A DNA stretch of 64,000 bases from Isoetes taiwanensis (lineage: Eukaryota > Streptophyta > Lycopodiopsida > Isoetales > Isoetaceae). The DNA lies in contig JAJEKV010000035.1 of assembly GCA_021234155.1 (NCBI GenBank), positions 9,004,779 to 9,068,778 on the forward strand, read 5' to 3'. This document shows positions 1-12,725 of the stretch, in pieces. The notes beneath the pieces are model-generated. The model did not search any database. It was not told the origin of the DNA and saw nothing but the letters and a program-made list of their open reading frames with translations. The translations under genes were made by a program, and so were the position numbers. The first letter of the stretch is position 1, and each line of letters starts with the position of its first letter.

Positions 1-166
1 CAGCTTCATTTCAATAAATTAAACTTCCACATAACAAGCCTTTTCAATAAATTATACTTCCACATAATAAGTCTTTGCAAAACATGACCTTTTTTTTTCT
101 GTTGTTTCATGTTGTGTTCAGACCAAATATTGGATGTTGTGTTCAACTATGGACCAAATATTGGAT

Positions 167-244
167 GGACAGATAGATAGATACTTGTTTTAACGTCATG
201 CCACTGGACAGATAGATAGATACTTGTTTTAACGTCATGCCACT
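167..244. repeat. 39-bp tandem duplication
   Basis: Two back-to-back copies of a 39-bp unit, 167-205 and 206-244. Each begins GGACAGATAGATAGATACTT and ends in CATGCCACT. Module P copies 2 and 4 do not have the duplication, so it is local to this copy. Confidence 0.9.
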
Positions 245-262
245 AGGCAACATCCAACTGGA

Positions 263-380
263 CATGTGACCACACACTACACTACATTGCTCGGTTAGAT
301 TGACAACATGTGACCACACACTACACTACATTGCTCGGTTAGATTGACAACATGTGACCACACACTACACTACATTGCCC
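263..380. repeat. 44-bp tandem repeat, 2.6 units
   Basis: Units start at 263, 307 and 351 with CATGTGACCACACACTACAC. The third is incomplete. The other module P copies carry a single unit of the CACACACTACACTACATTG stretch, so this is a local expansion. Confidence 0.9.
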
Positions 381-426
381 ACTTGACATTGCATCTGTGG
401 AGCCCAGCAGTTCAGAGTGCAATTCT

Positions 427-491
427 GAGCAGTTTTGAACTCGAGACCTGTAGTTGCTAGAACCAGTGTGTTACCACTAGACCAAACATCC
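427..491 (-). repeat. tRNA-like SINE head, copy 1
   Basis: Read on the minus strand from 491, this starts GGATGTT. It then has TGGTCTAGTGGTAA, which fits a polymerase III A box and matches the D-arm of plant tRNA-Gly or tRNA-Glu. A degenerate B box, GAGTTCAAAAC, follows about 30 bases later. The spacing fits a tRNA. The anticodon arm does not fold into a proper stem, so this is a tRNA-derived element rather than a functional tRNA. Similar stretches are at 29894-29957, 37034-37096 and 49037-49099. They are all inside module P, so they may reflect one insertion that was later duplicated. Confidence 0.45.
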
Positions 492-904
492 AGACGTCAA
501 TGTGTATTAATTGATCCATTCAACTGTTTATATTACGCTTATTTCATGAAACAATTTTCAGTTGTGAAAACCACTATACAAAAGGAAAATGGCAGTATAT
601 TTTGGAAGATAAAATACAATTTCCATGACTAGACCCATGCTTAACTTTTGTGGCATACCCGAAACTATAGGCGGTTTGCACGTCCATTTTCCATCAAATT
701 TAACTTCCCCATGCGTATTTATTTTATTTTCTACTAACACAAATCTTGTTCCTCGTGGAACACGCCCTTTGCCAGTCGGCTACTCTTTCTCACAATTATT
801 TTTTTTTGATGAATTCATTCAGTTGTGAGTGAGGAAAAAACATCTGTTCTTGTGGATTGCCAAAAGGCGAGGTTTCTCAGTTACACATTTGTTGTTACCA
901 ACAC

Positions 905-1747
905 ATCTCTCTGTTCAAGAGCCTAGCCAAGGCTTGCTTGTTTTTGCAGTGCCCGTCCTCTCTGCTATATGATTTCTCAATCTTAAATATTATATCCAAC
1001 TCTTTGAATGTCTTGCCAATCGTCATTTTATGAACTTTCTGATAAGTCAGCTCAAGCAAACTTTGGACTTAAGTAATCTGCCATCTATACACAAAACCAG
1101 CCACCATTAAGCACCATGAATTAGGCACATAGGATTACAAAATAGTCTAAAAAGGTCAAAGAAGAAACAATACATAATCAAAAGTAGAGCCCTAAAATGG
1201 GTCAGAAGATGCACATAGAACACGCACTAATTAATGTATAAGACGAAGCAAAACTCTGATACCTCAACTGAAGATCTTAAAACCCTAATATAAAAAACTA
1301 AACTAACCACGAAAAGCTTGAAGATGGTCGTCTTTTCGATGTCAAGGGATTTTCTCCGAGCTTAGCCGCATCAACATGATAATTATTGTACTCGAATACC
1401 TTTGCAAGAATTTTAGTTGAAATTATAAGCAAAGGGATTTTGTCAGCGCCCTCTTTTTGTTGGATCATATTTTTTATTAAGGGGGATTTAAAAGCTACGG
1501 CCTCTTCGAGCTCAAATATTTCTCCTTCCCAGCTTCGGACCTTGAGCTTCCTCATACAATTATTTTCCTCATCGCTACATTTATGCCTAAACCAATCGAG
1601 GCAACTGACCTTTGATGGTTTCACCATTTTGCTCTTGTCACCTTTATTACTTGTTCCTGCGCCGAGTTGGGGTTGACTATTAATCACAATCTCATGGCAG
1701 AAGAGACACTCGCACTTTGAGGCACATGATTTTGTTCCAAGTTTCAA
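905..1747 (-). pseudogene. SKP1-like (ASK) pseudogene, copy 1
   Basis: The minus-strand frame 1747-1298 carries the SKP1 BTB/POZ-type core: RKLKVRSWEGEIFELEEAV, then KSPLIKNMI, then ILAKVFEYNNYHVDA. SKP1 is the adaptor that links F-box proteins to CUL1 in SCF ubiquitin ligases. About 70 residues precede the core, which is unusual because SKP1 normally starts almost at this point. Compared with copy 2, about 33 bases encoding the DVMNNWDHKF stretch are deleted after AKLGE. The frame then runs into a false tail. The second exon starts at 1084 (ADYL...) and lost two bases, which shifts its frame. The copy is therefore dead. The assignment rests on motif recall. Confidence 0.75.
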
Positions 1748-2337
1748 TTTTGAATCTTCAAATATCGAACAACAAACCTAACTAGCACCAATATGAATAC
1801 GACACTTATAGTGTTTTTTCAACCTTAGATCATGTCATATTATATTTTCCTTTAGGATCCCGTGCAAATGCAGTTTCAACAACTGTGCAGGTTATTCATT
1901 GTAATCCCGATCATCTATATTATGCTGTTCATTTGGTGGATGTAAATTTGTTGGAGTGTCGTTATATAGCAGCCAGTTATAAATGTTTGAGGCGTTTTTT
2001 ATTCCTTCTTTTTGGAACGTCTTCTGATTCATTAGGTCATCAAACAGAGTTTCTTGGCTTCTGATAGCGGATTGATGGTGCATCTACTGCAAGGAGCTCA
2101 AATTCTGTTGTAAAATGCGGCACAAAGAAGACTTGAGTCATTGTTGCGGGAAGAAGATCTTGCCTATGGTACTTGCATCATATTCAAACTTGAAAAGTCA
2201 CCCATTGTCCAGTTCAAAGAAACACCACCTGAGAATTAGCATTTCTTTGCCACTTGCCCTTTGTTTGGTCTTATTTGAATTTGTCAAACCTCCATGATGT
2301 GGCTGTGTGGTTGAAGTTTTTACCATATTTTTTAGCA

Positions 2338-2530
2338 GATATCACATCTATGCTTGCAGCTTATGCTCAACAAGGGATTCCAAAGGATGCATTAGAGATG
2401 CCGTTGATAGACAGATAGATGCCGTTGAGAAACATGGCTTCATGGAATGCTATGCTTTTAATATATTCTCTAACAAGGGACGATGCATATTGCTTTGTGC
2501 AAACTTGCTATTCTTTAGATCTAAAACTGT
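2338..2530 (+). pseudogene. PPR-like fragment, copy 1
   Basis: The plus-strand frame reads DITSMLAAYAQQGIPKDALE, then a TAG stop at the spot of a usual PPR linker, then MPLRNMASWNAMLLIYS. This matches the plant PLS-type pentatricopeptide pattern (SML-AYAQ-G--KEAL, then MP-RN-V-SWNAM). Only one and a half repeats are present and the frame is broken. It is a fragment with no start codon or targeting peptide. A sister copy lies at 39164-39340. Confidence 0.6.
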
Positions 2531-3326
2531 GGTATTAGTTGCCAGGCAAAGACCAAAAGCGCTACCGGAACTGAAACATTAGATTAGATTTATAAGTAGG
2601 TTAGTAGAACATGCAATTAAGGGCTTTTAGAGCACAGAAATAAACTATTTGAAAACATGATACTTGGCTTTCTCCAGTAGTATTTAACCAAGCCAAACAC
2701 GCTCCATGCACATGCCTTGGAAGGTAAGTTGTGTAGTCCATGCCATTGTCAGCAACAAACTGGCACTATGTCTTATCTGTACGGTAACAAAATCTGGATA
2801 GCTTCATCAATTTATATGTCCTCTTTCTCTATGCTATGGAGTCCATTACAGAAAAACCATCAACGTAAAGAAGATATTCTGATCTTCATTCCAACTATTC
2901 TAGCAATCATCATGCCATTACCTAATAATTTTAAGACATTTTCTTTTATTTGTGAGTGGTATTAAATGCTAGAAATAGTAACAGTTTTTGTTTTATTTTC
3001 AATCAAACAAGATTTTAAATCCAGAAAATGTCACCACTGGGTAGGCATTGTGGATTCCTCGCACACATTATATCCAGAGGGTACATATTTTCCCTGCTCT
3101 TAAATTCAATAGTTGTTGAAAACAGTTCTTCACCGATAGTCTGTACTCATTCTTCATCTGAAACGCAGTTTTAAATTCCTTAAATCAAGACTGCATGATA
3201 ATGGTTTAAACGAACATAAACCCAATAAAATGACCATAAAGACCCTACAAGCATAAAGTCAAATAAAAAATGATCAGATTCACAACCTTCGCTTGCATGA
3301 AACCTTTTTATCTATGTTTACCCAAG

Positions 3327-3436
3327 TTTGATACCTCAAGGAAACACGCTGTGGTCTCTTTCTCAAAGATACGGTGTCTCAATCCCAGACATCCAAGCAG
3401 CCAATGGCACAGAAGATCCAAACTTGATCTATGCAG
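3327..3436 (+). pseudogene. Single LysM-domain exon, copy 1
   Basis: This is an open stretch between an AG acceptor (3325-3326) and a GT donor (3437). It encodes IPQGNTLWSLSQRYGVSIPD followed by IQAANGTEDPNLIYAG. It is a good match to the LysM consensus (GDTLWSIAQRYGV, L-AAN, I-PG), a domain that binds GlcNAc-containing glycans such as chitin. No flanking signal peptide, kinase or further LysM exon was found nearby. It is probably an isolated exon of a duplicated gene. The same exon is at 41483-41592 with the sequence kept. Confidence 0.65.
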
Positions 3437-3631
3437 GTAATTGTGAATCTTTGGCATCTATATAAAGTTTGCTGTATACATCTTGAATGTATTCCATCAT
3501 GAATCTATATAATTTTAGGTGATATCCTTGTCATCCCAAATGTGTAAATTGCAAGTAAAACTGTATGTAATGGAGGTTTACAAAACAGATCATCATGAGA
3601 ACAGAGATAGTAAAAATCAGAAAAAACAGAC

Positions 3632-4650
3632 CCAGAGGTAATAATGCAAAGCTGCTTGTTTGGGTGTGAAAAAGCAAGATCATTTATGCCACCAACATGG
3701 GCATCAACCTGCATTTTGACGAACACTTAAGACATGAAATGGCAAAAATCAAAAATCAAAAATCAAAGGCACTTTTACCAAGTTAATCTATTGCGCCCAA
3801 ATAGGGCGGGTGCCCAATTTGAAGTAAGAATATTACCTCCAAATGTTGGCGCAGATCGCCTCCTCCGTTATACAAGTATAAATGAACAATGTACTTAGAA
3901 AAGCCAACCCCTGCCAATCAATTGCACCATCTTAGTATGTAAAACACACACATGCATAATATACGTGTGAAAACTTACCAAGCAAGGATCCATCCGAGCT
4001 CCAAACAGTCCTGTTAACTTTAACTGTGGGGTATATAAACACATTCTGTATCAAACAAGACTAGGATGTTAACTAAACAATAGCTTTAAAAATACTTACT
4101 TAACGATGAATCCAGAAGACAATGACCTGCGTAGGCATGAAGCAAACGGATACTTTGAAGGTTCTTTGTCCCAACCTTTCCCGTGGGCCAACTTCCCATA
4201 TACCTATTTCATCCACATTTGTTCCATCAAAGTAGTTGTCAGTAAGTATGTAATGATGAAACTGGAAAAGATAAAGAGACTAGAAACCAATAGCAAGCAA
4301 TATTGTCTTCTTAAACTGGGTGGAAGTCCATGCTCACACCACAAGATCCTTGAGAAAGGGTGTGTGCAAGTGTCTTTGGTAAATCATCCGCAGTTTAACG
4401 ACGTTGGGGATGGCTTATACCTGCATTAGTCACCTGCAGTGAACCGGGAAGATTACAGTCTGTTGAAAAGACAACCAGTACATAAGTACTTCCAAGTTCC
4501 CAACATATTTAAAATTATCCTAGCTATCCTAAGGTGTAATCTACACCCACGAGGTCTGGGCCTTGTACACTTCAAAATGTGCTCAGAGTCAGCAGACTGG
4601 TAATCAATAGGACTGCATTTAAGCACTGAGATATGAGGCAACCAAGATCA
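3632..4650 (-). pseudogene. TOPLESS/TPR corepressor gene fragment
   Basis: Minus-strand exons follow TOPLESS order. About 4640-4545 encodes YQSADSEHILKCTRP. About 4424-4280 encodes DDLPKTLAHTLSQGS and SMDFHP. About 4235-4102 encodes GTNVDEIGIWEVGPRERL. Exon 4023-3979 encodes VNRTVWSSDGSLLG, exon 3910-3837 encodes KYIVHLYLYNGGGDLRQHLE, and exon 3708-3632 encodes VDAHVGGINDLAFSHPNKQL. The last three join in frame across GT-AG introns. TOPLESS proteins are Groucho-type corepressors in the nucleus. This segment covers the linker before the WD40 region and the first WD40 blades. A one-base frameshift follows SMDFHP. The LisH/CTLH N-terminus and later WD40 repeats are not seen. It is a pseudogene or relic. 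Confidence 0.8.
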
Positions 4651-6574
4651 ATGAGAATGCAGGATCGTCAAAACCCCTGTGGCATCTATCTGGTGAGTCT
4701 ACCTTACTCTGCACAGCAACAAATCTGCATGCTTACCATTCACAGATGGAAAAGAAAATGGACCGGTTTGTTTGAAGTAGAGCATCACGCATCACTGGAT
4801 ACCTGTAGTTGAGCAGTGTTTTCAACCAGAAATAACGTAAAGGATACCTTTCATAGTCCTGATTATACCAATGGTATTGCAAGAAACATCCAAGGCAAGA
4901 GCAAGAAACATCTGTATTTGCAAGCTTTCGACTTCCATCTCCATTAAATCTGACTACTGCATCTAGCTCTCCTCAAACTATGGCAGTGCCGGTTAGCCAG
5001 TTCCCACACCGGCCGCCCAGCAATGGCGACCGCCAGTTTACAGGCAACAGTAGGTTTGGAGCAGTTTTCGGCATATCCTGGGCATATTCCTGCATATACT
5101 TAGAATATGCTGGAAACCCACATGAGCGAGCCTAGGGGCAACCCAAAAAGTTTAATTACCCGGAAAGTCTACGTACAATCCAGAACCCTTTGACATTTTG
5201 AGGCCACACATACAGCACTTGCCTAAGATCAGACAAAACCAAGCATATTTGAAGTATTGTTCTAAGGAGGAGGTGCTGGACGGAATAATGTTTGCCTGGT
5301 AGCTCCACAAAATCGGGCAACCATTGAATGGTAAGAGAAGAGCCATTCAAATGCACGAGTGGTAACAAAATCATAAAAAATAGCGGTGTGTTCATTCTGT
5401 ACTCCTGATATTGAATCTTCCACCTTGGCAATGGTACCATAATGCCCTCTAATTTCTTTATTTTCCATACCAGTCATATAGACTGAGCTCATTCTGCACA
5501 AAGCAAAGATATCACATGTTGCTCTAGGCAAGAAATATCAACCTGTTAAGCATATGATCTTGTTTGCACTACTTTGAATTTTATTTTCACTTCAACAAAA
5601 TAACCTCATTTCCAAATAAGTCATATAGACTGAGCTGATTCTGCACAAGCTTATTTCCATACATGTTGCTGTAGGCAAGAAATACCAATCTGTTAAAAAT
5701 ATCATCTTGTTTGCACTACTTTAAAATTAAAATTTATTTTCACTTCAATGAAATAAACTTATATGCCAAAAGTGATTCGCGGATAAAATCCATGCACGAT
5801 CTAGTAGATCTTATCCACAATGCATACAGCTGCTGCAAATGAGACATACAAAGAAACATGAGCTAAAAGGACCTGAAGATGAAGATAGAGAAAAGGCTTT
5901 TTTCTTAAGCCAATTTGAGGCAATAGAGTTGCCTCTGTGTTGTGCTGCGTCTATCCATGGCTTTTAATGCAAAATCTTGAAACATGACATGGATAAGATG
6001 AAATGAATCATGACCAAATCTATGTGGATATTCTTTTACCTGCCTCGCATGATTTCAATTCAAAAGTTTCCGCGGACCCAGCTCATCCACAAGGAGCTGG
6101 ACAGGGATGAATATTGATATGAGTGATAGAATAAGCAAAATATTGCAGATGGCAAGCTGTTGTCTCATGTTCATGTGTTAGAGATTCTGCAAAAAATGCA
6201 CCACTTAGAGCTTGAGCCTATCTACAAATATGGTCTTTAATCGCATAAACAATTGAACTCCATACAGGAAGATGTTTAACTAAGTTTTTCATGAAGAAAC
6301 ATATTAGTTTTTCTACTGCGAATACGTGAAGTAAACAGGAAATCAGCATAATAAATACAAGATGCATGGGAAGAATTACATGATATACTCTGAAAGTTCA
6401 CTTGCTGGAAAACAGTAGAATGTCGGAATTACCATGGATGCAATGCACTATGATCAACATATGTCTTATCCCCACTCCGCATACATGCATCCTAGGTCTC
6501 CAGATGTTTGAATTACCCTAGAATGCTGCTAAGCAAATATCTTTTAGATGATACTTGAACTCTTACAAAATATA

Positions 6575-7330
6575 GTACTTAGAAAAGCCAACCCCTGCCA
6601 ATCAATTGCACCATCTTAGTATGTAAAACACACACATGCATAATATACGTGTGAAAACTTACCAAGCAAGGATCCATCCGAGCTCCAAACAGTCCTGTTA
6701 ACTTTAACTGTGGGGTATATAAACACATTCTGTATCAAACAAGACTAGGATGTTAACTAAACAATAGCTTTAAAAATACTTACTTAACGATGAATCCAGA
6801 AGACAATGATGCGTAGGCATGAAGCAAACGGATACTTTGAAGGTTCTTTGTCCCAACCTTTCCCGTGGGCCAACTTCCCATATACCTATTTCATCCACAT
6901 TTGTTCCATCAAAGTAGTTGTCAGTAAGTATGTAATGATGAAACTGGAAAAGATAAAGAGACTAGAAACCAATAGCAAGCAATATTGTCTTCTTAAACTG
7001 GGTGGAAGTCCATGCTCACACCACAAGATCCTTGAGAAAGGGTGTGTGCAAGTGTCTTTGGTAAATCATCCGCAGTTTAACGACGTTGGGGATGGCTTAT
7101 ACCTGCATTAGTCACCTGCAGTGAACCCGGGAAGATTACAGTCTGTTGAAAAGACAACCAGTACATAAGTACTTCCAAGTTCCCAACATATTTAAAATTA
7201 TCCTAGCTATCCTAAGGTGTAATCTACACCACGAGGTCTGGGCCTTGTACACTTCAAAATGTGCTCAGAGTCAGCAGACTGGTAATCAATAGGACTGCAT
7301 TTAAGCACTGAGATATGAGGCAACCAAGAT
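6575..7330 (-). pseudogene. TOPLESS exons, array unit 2
   Basis: This repeats the TOPLESS-like minus-strand exons of unit 1 (QSADSEHILK, DDLPKTLAHT, GTNVDEIGIW, VNRTVWSSDG). The KYIVHLY exon is cut at the unit boundary. The downstream VDAHVGG exon is missing, so this copy could not make the WD40 region. It carries the same frameshift after SMDFHP. Confidence 0.8.
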
Positions 7331-9252
7331 CAATGAGAATGCAGGATCGTCAAAACCCCTGTGGCATCTATCTGGTGAGTCTACCTTACTCTGCACAGCA
7401 ACAAATCTGCATGCTTACCATTCACAGATGGAAAAGAAAATGGACCGGTTTGTTTGAAGTAGAGCATCACGCATCACTGGATACCTGTAGTTGAGCAGTG
7501 TTTTCAACCAGAAATAACGTAAAGGATACCTTTCATAGTCCTGATTATACCAATGGTATTGCAAGAAACATCCAAGGCAAGAGCAAGAAACATCTGTATT
7601 TGCAAGCTTTCGACTTCCATCTCCATTAAATCTGACTACTGCATCTAGCTCTCCTCAAACTATGGCAGTGCCGGTTAGCCAGTTCCCACACCGGCCGCCC
7701 AGCAATGGCGACCGCCAGTTTACAGGCAACAGTAGGTTTGGAGCAGTTTTCGGCATATCCTGGGCATATTCCTGCATATACTTAGAATATGCTGGAAACC
7801 CACATGAGCGAGCCTAGGGGCAACCCAAAAAGTTTAATTACCCGGAAAGTCTACGTACAATCCAGAACCCTTTGACATTTTGAGGCCACACATACAGCAC
7901 TTGCCTAAGATCAGACAAAACCAAGCATATTTGAAGTATTGTTCTAAGGAGGAGGTGCTGGACGGAATAATGTTTGCCTGGTAGCTCCACAAAATCGGGC
8001 AACCATTGAATGGTAAGAGAAGAGCCATTCAAATGCACGAGTGGTAACAAAATCATAAAGTAACGGTGTGTTCATTCTGTACTCCTGATATTGAATCTTC
8101 CACCTTGGCAATGGTACCATAATGCCCTCTAATTTCTTTATTTTCCATACCAGTCATATAGACTGAGCTCATTCTGCACAAAGCAAAGATATCACATGTT
8201 GCTCTAGGCAAGAAATATCAACCTGTTAAGCATATGATCTTGTTTGCACTACTTTGAATTTTATTTTCACTTCAACAAAATAACCTCATTTCCAAATAAG
8301 TCATATAGACTGAGCTGATTCTGCACAAGCTTATTTCCATACATGTTGCTGTAGGCAAGAAATACCAATCTGTTAAAAATATCATCTTGTTTGCACTACT
8401 TTAAAATTAAAATTTATTTTCACTTCAATGAAATAAACTTATATGCCAAAAGTGATTCGCGGATAAAATCCATGCACGATCTAGTAGATCTTATCCACAA
8501 TGCATACAGCTGCTGCAAATGAGACATACAAAGAAACATGAGCTAAAAGGACCTGAAGATGAAGATAGAGAAAAGGCTTTTTTCTTAAGCCAATTTGAGG
8601 CAATAGAGTTGCCTCTGTGTTATTGCGTCTATCCATGGCTTTTAATGCAAAATCTTGAAACATGACATGGATAAGATGAAATGAATCATGACCAAATCTA
8701 TGTGGATATTCTTTTACCTGCCTCGCATGATTTCAATTCAAAAGTTTTCACGGACCCAGCTCATCCACAAGGAGCTGGACAGGGATGAATATTGATATGA
8801 GTGATAGAATAAGCAAAATATTGCAGATGGCAAGCTGTTGTCTCATGTTCATGTGTTAGAGATTCTGCAAAAATGCACCACTTAGAGCTTGAGCCTATCT
8901 ACAAATATGGTCTTTAATCGCATAAACAATTGAACTCCATACAGGAAGATGTTTAACTAAGTTTTCATGAAGAAACATATTAGTTTTTCTACTGCGAATC
9001 ACATTGAAGTAAACAGGAAATCAGCATAATAAATACAAGATGCATGGGAAGAATTACATGATATACTCTGAAAGTTCACTTGCTGGAAAACAGTAGAATG
9101 TCGGAATTACCATGGATGCAATGCACTATGATCAACATATGTCTTATCCCCACTCCGCATACATGCATCCTAGGTCTCCAGATGTTTGAATTACCCTAGA
9201 ATGCTGCTAAGCAAATATCTTTTAGATGATACTTGAACTCTTACAAAATATA

Positions 9253-10010
9253 GTACTTAGAAAAGCCAACCCCTGCCAATCAATTGCACCATCTTAGTAT
9301 GTAAAACACACACATGCATAATATACGTGTGAAAACTTACCAAGCAAGGATCCATCCGAGCTCCAAACAGTCCTGTTAACTTTAACTGTGGGGTATATAA
9401 ACACATTCTGTATCAAACAAGACTAGGATGTTAACTAAACAATAGCTTTAAAAATACTTACTTAACGATGAATCCAGAAGACAATGATGCGTAGGCATGA
9501 AGCAAACGGATACTTTGAAGGTTCTTTGTCCCAACCTTTCCCGTGGGCCAACTTCCCATATACCTATTTCATCCACATTTGTTCCATCAAAGTAGTTGTC
9601 AGTAAGTATGTAATGATGAAACTGGAAAAGATAAAGAGACTAGAAACCAATAGCAAGCAATATTGTCTTCTTAAACTGGGTGGAAGTCCATGCTCACACC
9701 ACAAGATCCTTGAGAAAGGGTGTGTGCAAGTGTCTTTGGTAAATCATCCGCAGTTTAACGACGTTGGGGATGGCTTATACCTGCATTAGTCACCTGCAGT
9801 GAACCGGGAAGATTACAGTCTGTTGAAAAGACAACCAGTACATAAGTACTTCCAAGTTCCCAACATATTTAAAATTATCCTAGCTATCCTAAGGTGTAAT
9901 CTACACCACGAGGTCTGGGCCTTGTACACTTCAAAATGTGCTCAGTGTCAGCAGACTGGTAATCAATAGGACTGCATTTAAGCACTGAGATATGAGGCAA
10001 CCAAGATCAA
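9253..10010 (-). pseudogene. TOPLESS exons, array unit 3
   Basis: Same content and same truncation as unit 2. The SMDFHP frameshift is kept. One base differs in the SADSEH exon (CTCAGTGTC where units 1 and 2 have CTCAGAGTC). Unit 4 shares that change, so units 3 and 4 are nearest relatives. Confidence 0.8.
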
Positions 10011-11931
10011 TGAGAATGCAGGATCGTCAAAACCCCTGTGGCATCTATCTGGTGAGTCTACCTTACTCTGCACAGCAACAAATCTGCATGCTTACCATTC
10101 ACAGATGGAAAAGAAAATGGACCGGTTTGTTTGAAGTAGAGCATCACGCATCACTGGATACCTGTAGTTGAGCAGTGTTTTCAACCAGAAATAACGTAAA
10201 GGATACCTTTCATAGTCCTGATTATACCAATGGTATTGCAAGAAACATCCAAGGCAAGAGCAAGAAACATCTGTATTTGCAAGCTTTCGACTTCCATCTC
10301 CATTAAATCTGACTACTGCATCTAGCTCTCCTCAAACTATGGCAGTGCCGGTTAGCCAGTTCCCACACGGCCCGCCCAGCAATGGCGACCGCCAGTTTAC
10401 AGGCAACAGTAGGTTTGGAGCAGTTTTCGGCATATCCTGGGCATATTCCTGCATATACTTAGAATATGCTGGAAACCCACATGAGCGAGCCTAGGGGCAA
10501 CCCAAAAAGTTTAATTACCCGGAAAGTCTACGTACAATCCAGAACCCTTTGACATTTTGAGGCCACACATACAGCACTTGCCTAAGATCAGACAAAACCA
10601 AGCATATTTGAAGTATTGTTCTAAGGAGGAGGTGCTGGACGGAATAATGTTTGCCTGGTAGCTCCACAAAATCGGGCAACCATTGAATGGTAAGAGAAGA
10701 GCCATTCAAATGCACGAGTGGTAACAAAATCATAAAGTAACGGTGTGTTCATTCTGTACTCCTGATATTGAATCTTCCACCTTGGCAATGGTACCATAAT
10801 GCCCTCTAATTTCTTTATTTTCCATACCAGTCATATAGACTGAGCTCATTCTGCACAAAGCAAAGATATCACATGTTGCTCTAGGCAAGAAATATCAACC
10901 TGTTAAGCATATGATCTTGTTTGCACTACTTTGAATTTTATTTTCACTTCAACAAAATAACCTCATTTCCAAATAAGTCATATAGACTGAGCTGATTCTG
11001 CACAAGCTTATTTCCATACATGTTGCTGTAGGCAAGAAATACCAATCTGTTAAAAATATCATCTTGTTTGCACTACTTTAAAATTAAAATTTATTTTCAC
11101 TTCAATGAAATAAACTTATATGCCAAAAGTGATTCGCGGATAAAATCCATGCACGATCTAGTAGATCTTATCCACAATGCATACAGCTGCTGCAAATGAG
11201 ACATACAAAGAAACATGAGCTAAAAGGACCTGAAGATGAAGATAGAGAAAAGGCTTTTTTCTTAAGCCAATTTGAGGCAATAGAGTTGCCTCTGTGTTAT
11301 TGCACGTCTATCCATGGCTTTTAATGCAAAATCTTGAAACATGACATGGATAAGATGAAATGAATCATGACCAAATCTATGTGGATATTCTTTTACCTGC
11401 CTCGCATGATTTCAATTCAAAAGTTTCACGGACCCAGCTCATCCACAAGGAGCTGGACAGGGATGAATATTGATATGAGTGATAGAATAAGCAAAATATT
11501 GCAGATGGCAAGCTGTTGTCTCATGTTCATGTGTTAGAGATTCTGCAAAAAATGCACCACTTAGAGCTTGAGCCTATCTACAAATATGGTCTTTAATCGC
11601 ATAAACAATTGAACTCCATACAGGAAGATGTTTAACTAAGTTTTTCATGAAGAAACATATTAGTTTTTCTACTGCGAATACGAAGAAGTAAACAGGAAAT
11701 CAGCATAATAAATACAAGATGCATGGGAAGAATTACATGATATACTCTGAAAGTTCACTTGCTGGAAAACAGTAGAATGTCGGAATTACCATGGATGCAA
11801 TGCACTATGATCAACATATGTCTTATCCCCACTCCGCATACATGCATCCTAGGTCTCCAGATGTTTGAATTACCCTAGAATGCTGCTAAGCAAATATCTT
11901 TTAGATGATACTTGAACTCTTACAAAATATA

Positions 11932-12725
11932 GTACTTAGAAAAGCCAACCCCTGCCAATCAATTGCACCATCTTAGTATGTAAAACACACACATGCATAA
12001 TATAATGTGAAAACTTACCAAGCAAGGATCCATCCGAGCTCCAAACAGTCCTGTTAACTTTAACTGTGGGGTATATAAACACATTCTGTATCAAACAAGA
12101 CTAGGATGTTAACTAAACAATAGCTTTAAAAATACTTACTTAACGATGAATCCAGAAGACAATGATGCGTAGGCATGAAGCAAACGGATACTTTGAAGGT
12201 TCTTTGTCCCAACCTTTCCCGTGGGCCAACTTCCCATATACCTATTTCATCCACATTTGTTCCATCAAAGTAGTTGTCAGTAAGTATGTAATGATGAAAC
12301 TGGAAAAGATAAAGAGACTAGAAACCAATAGCAAGCAATATTGTCTTCTTAAACTGGTGGAAGTCCATGCTCACACCACAAGATCCTTGAGAAAGGGGTG
12401 TGTGCAAGTGTCTTTGGTAAATCATCCGCAGTTTAACGACGTTGGGGATGGCTTATACCTGCATTAGTCACCTGCAGTGAACGGGAAGATTACAGTCTGT
12501 TGAAAAGACAACCAGTACATAAGTACTTCCAAGTTCCCAACATATTTAAAATTATCCTAGCTATCCTAAGGTGTAATCTACACCACGAGGTCTGGGCCTT
12601 GTACACTTCAAAAAATGTGCTCAGTGTCAGCAGACTGGTAATCAATAGGACTGCATTTAAGCACTGAGATATGAGGCAACCAAGATCAATGAGAATGCAG
12701 GATCGCCAAAACCCCTGTGGCATCT
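11932..12725 (-). pseudogene. TOPLESS exons, array unit 4
   Basis: This is the most diverged unit of the array. It has lost one G in the run that causes the frameshift in the other units, which would put SMDFH back in frame with FKKTILLAIG. It has gained a G 45 bases upstream, which breaks the frame elsewhere. Both changes are in G runs, so sequencing or assembly error is possible. Confidence 0.75.

Larger units (their letters stand above)
1..2580. repeat. Segmental duplication module P, copy 1
   Basis: This block recurs in part at 29104-30408, in large part at 37028-39560 and at 48306-51840. The matches run through a tRNA-like stretch, a SKP1-like pseudogene and PPR-like scraps. Its right end joins module Q at about 2578. 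Compared with the copy at 37-39.5 kb, it lacks about 1.3 kb just before module Q, including the LRR-like continuation. The left end is cut by the window. About 30 bp of a SKP1 exon are also deleted relative to the other copies. Seen directly by comparing the sequences by eye. Confidence 0.85.

Noticed and set aside
263-394. Regular 44-bp repeats that might suggest a CRISPR array
   Set aside because: Units are contiguous with no spacers, and the context is a plant nuclear genome.
6806-7111. 101-codon plus-strand ORF repeated at 4106, 6806, 9484, 12162 and 42164
   Set aside because: It lies antisense to the TOPLESS-like exons and is conserved only because the DNA is a recent duplication.
7834-8056. 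Overlapping 64- and 72-codon minus-strand ORFs in every array unit
   Set aside because: They overlap in two frames, match no TOPLESS region, and sit in what should be intron; copy 2 changes the frame.
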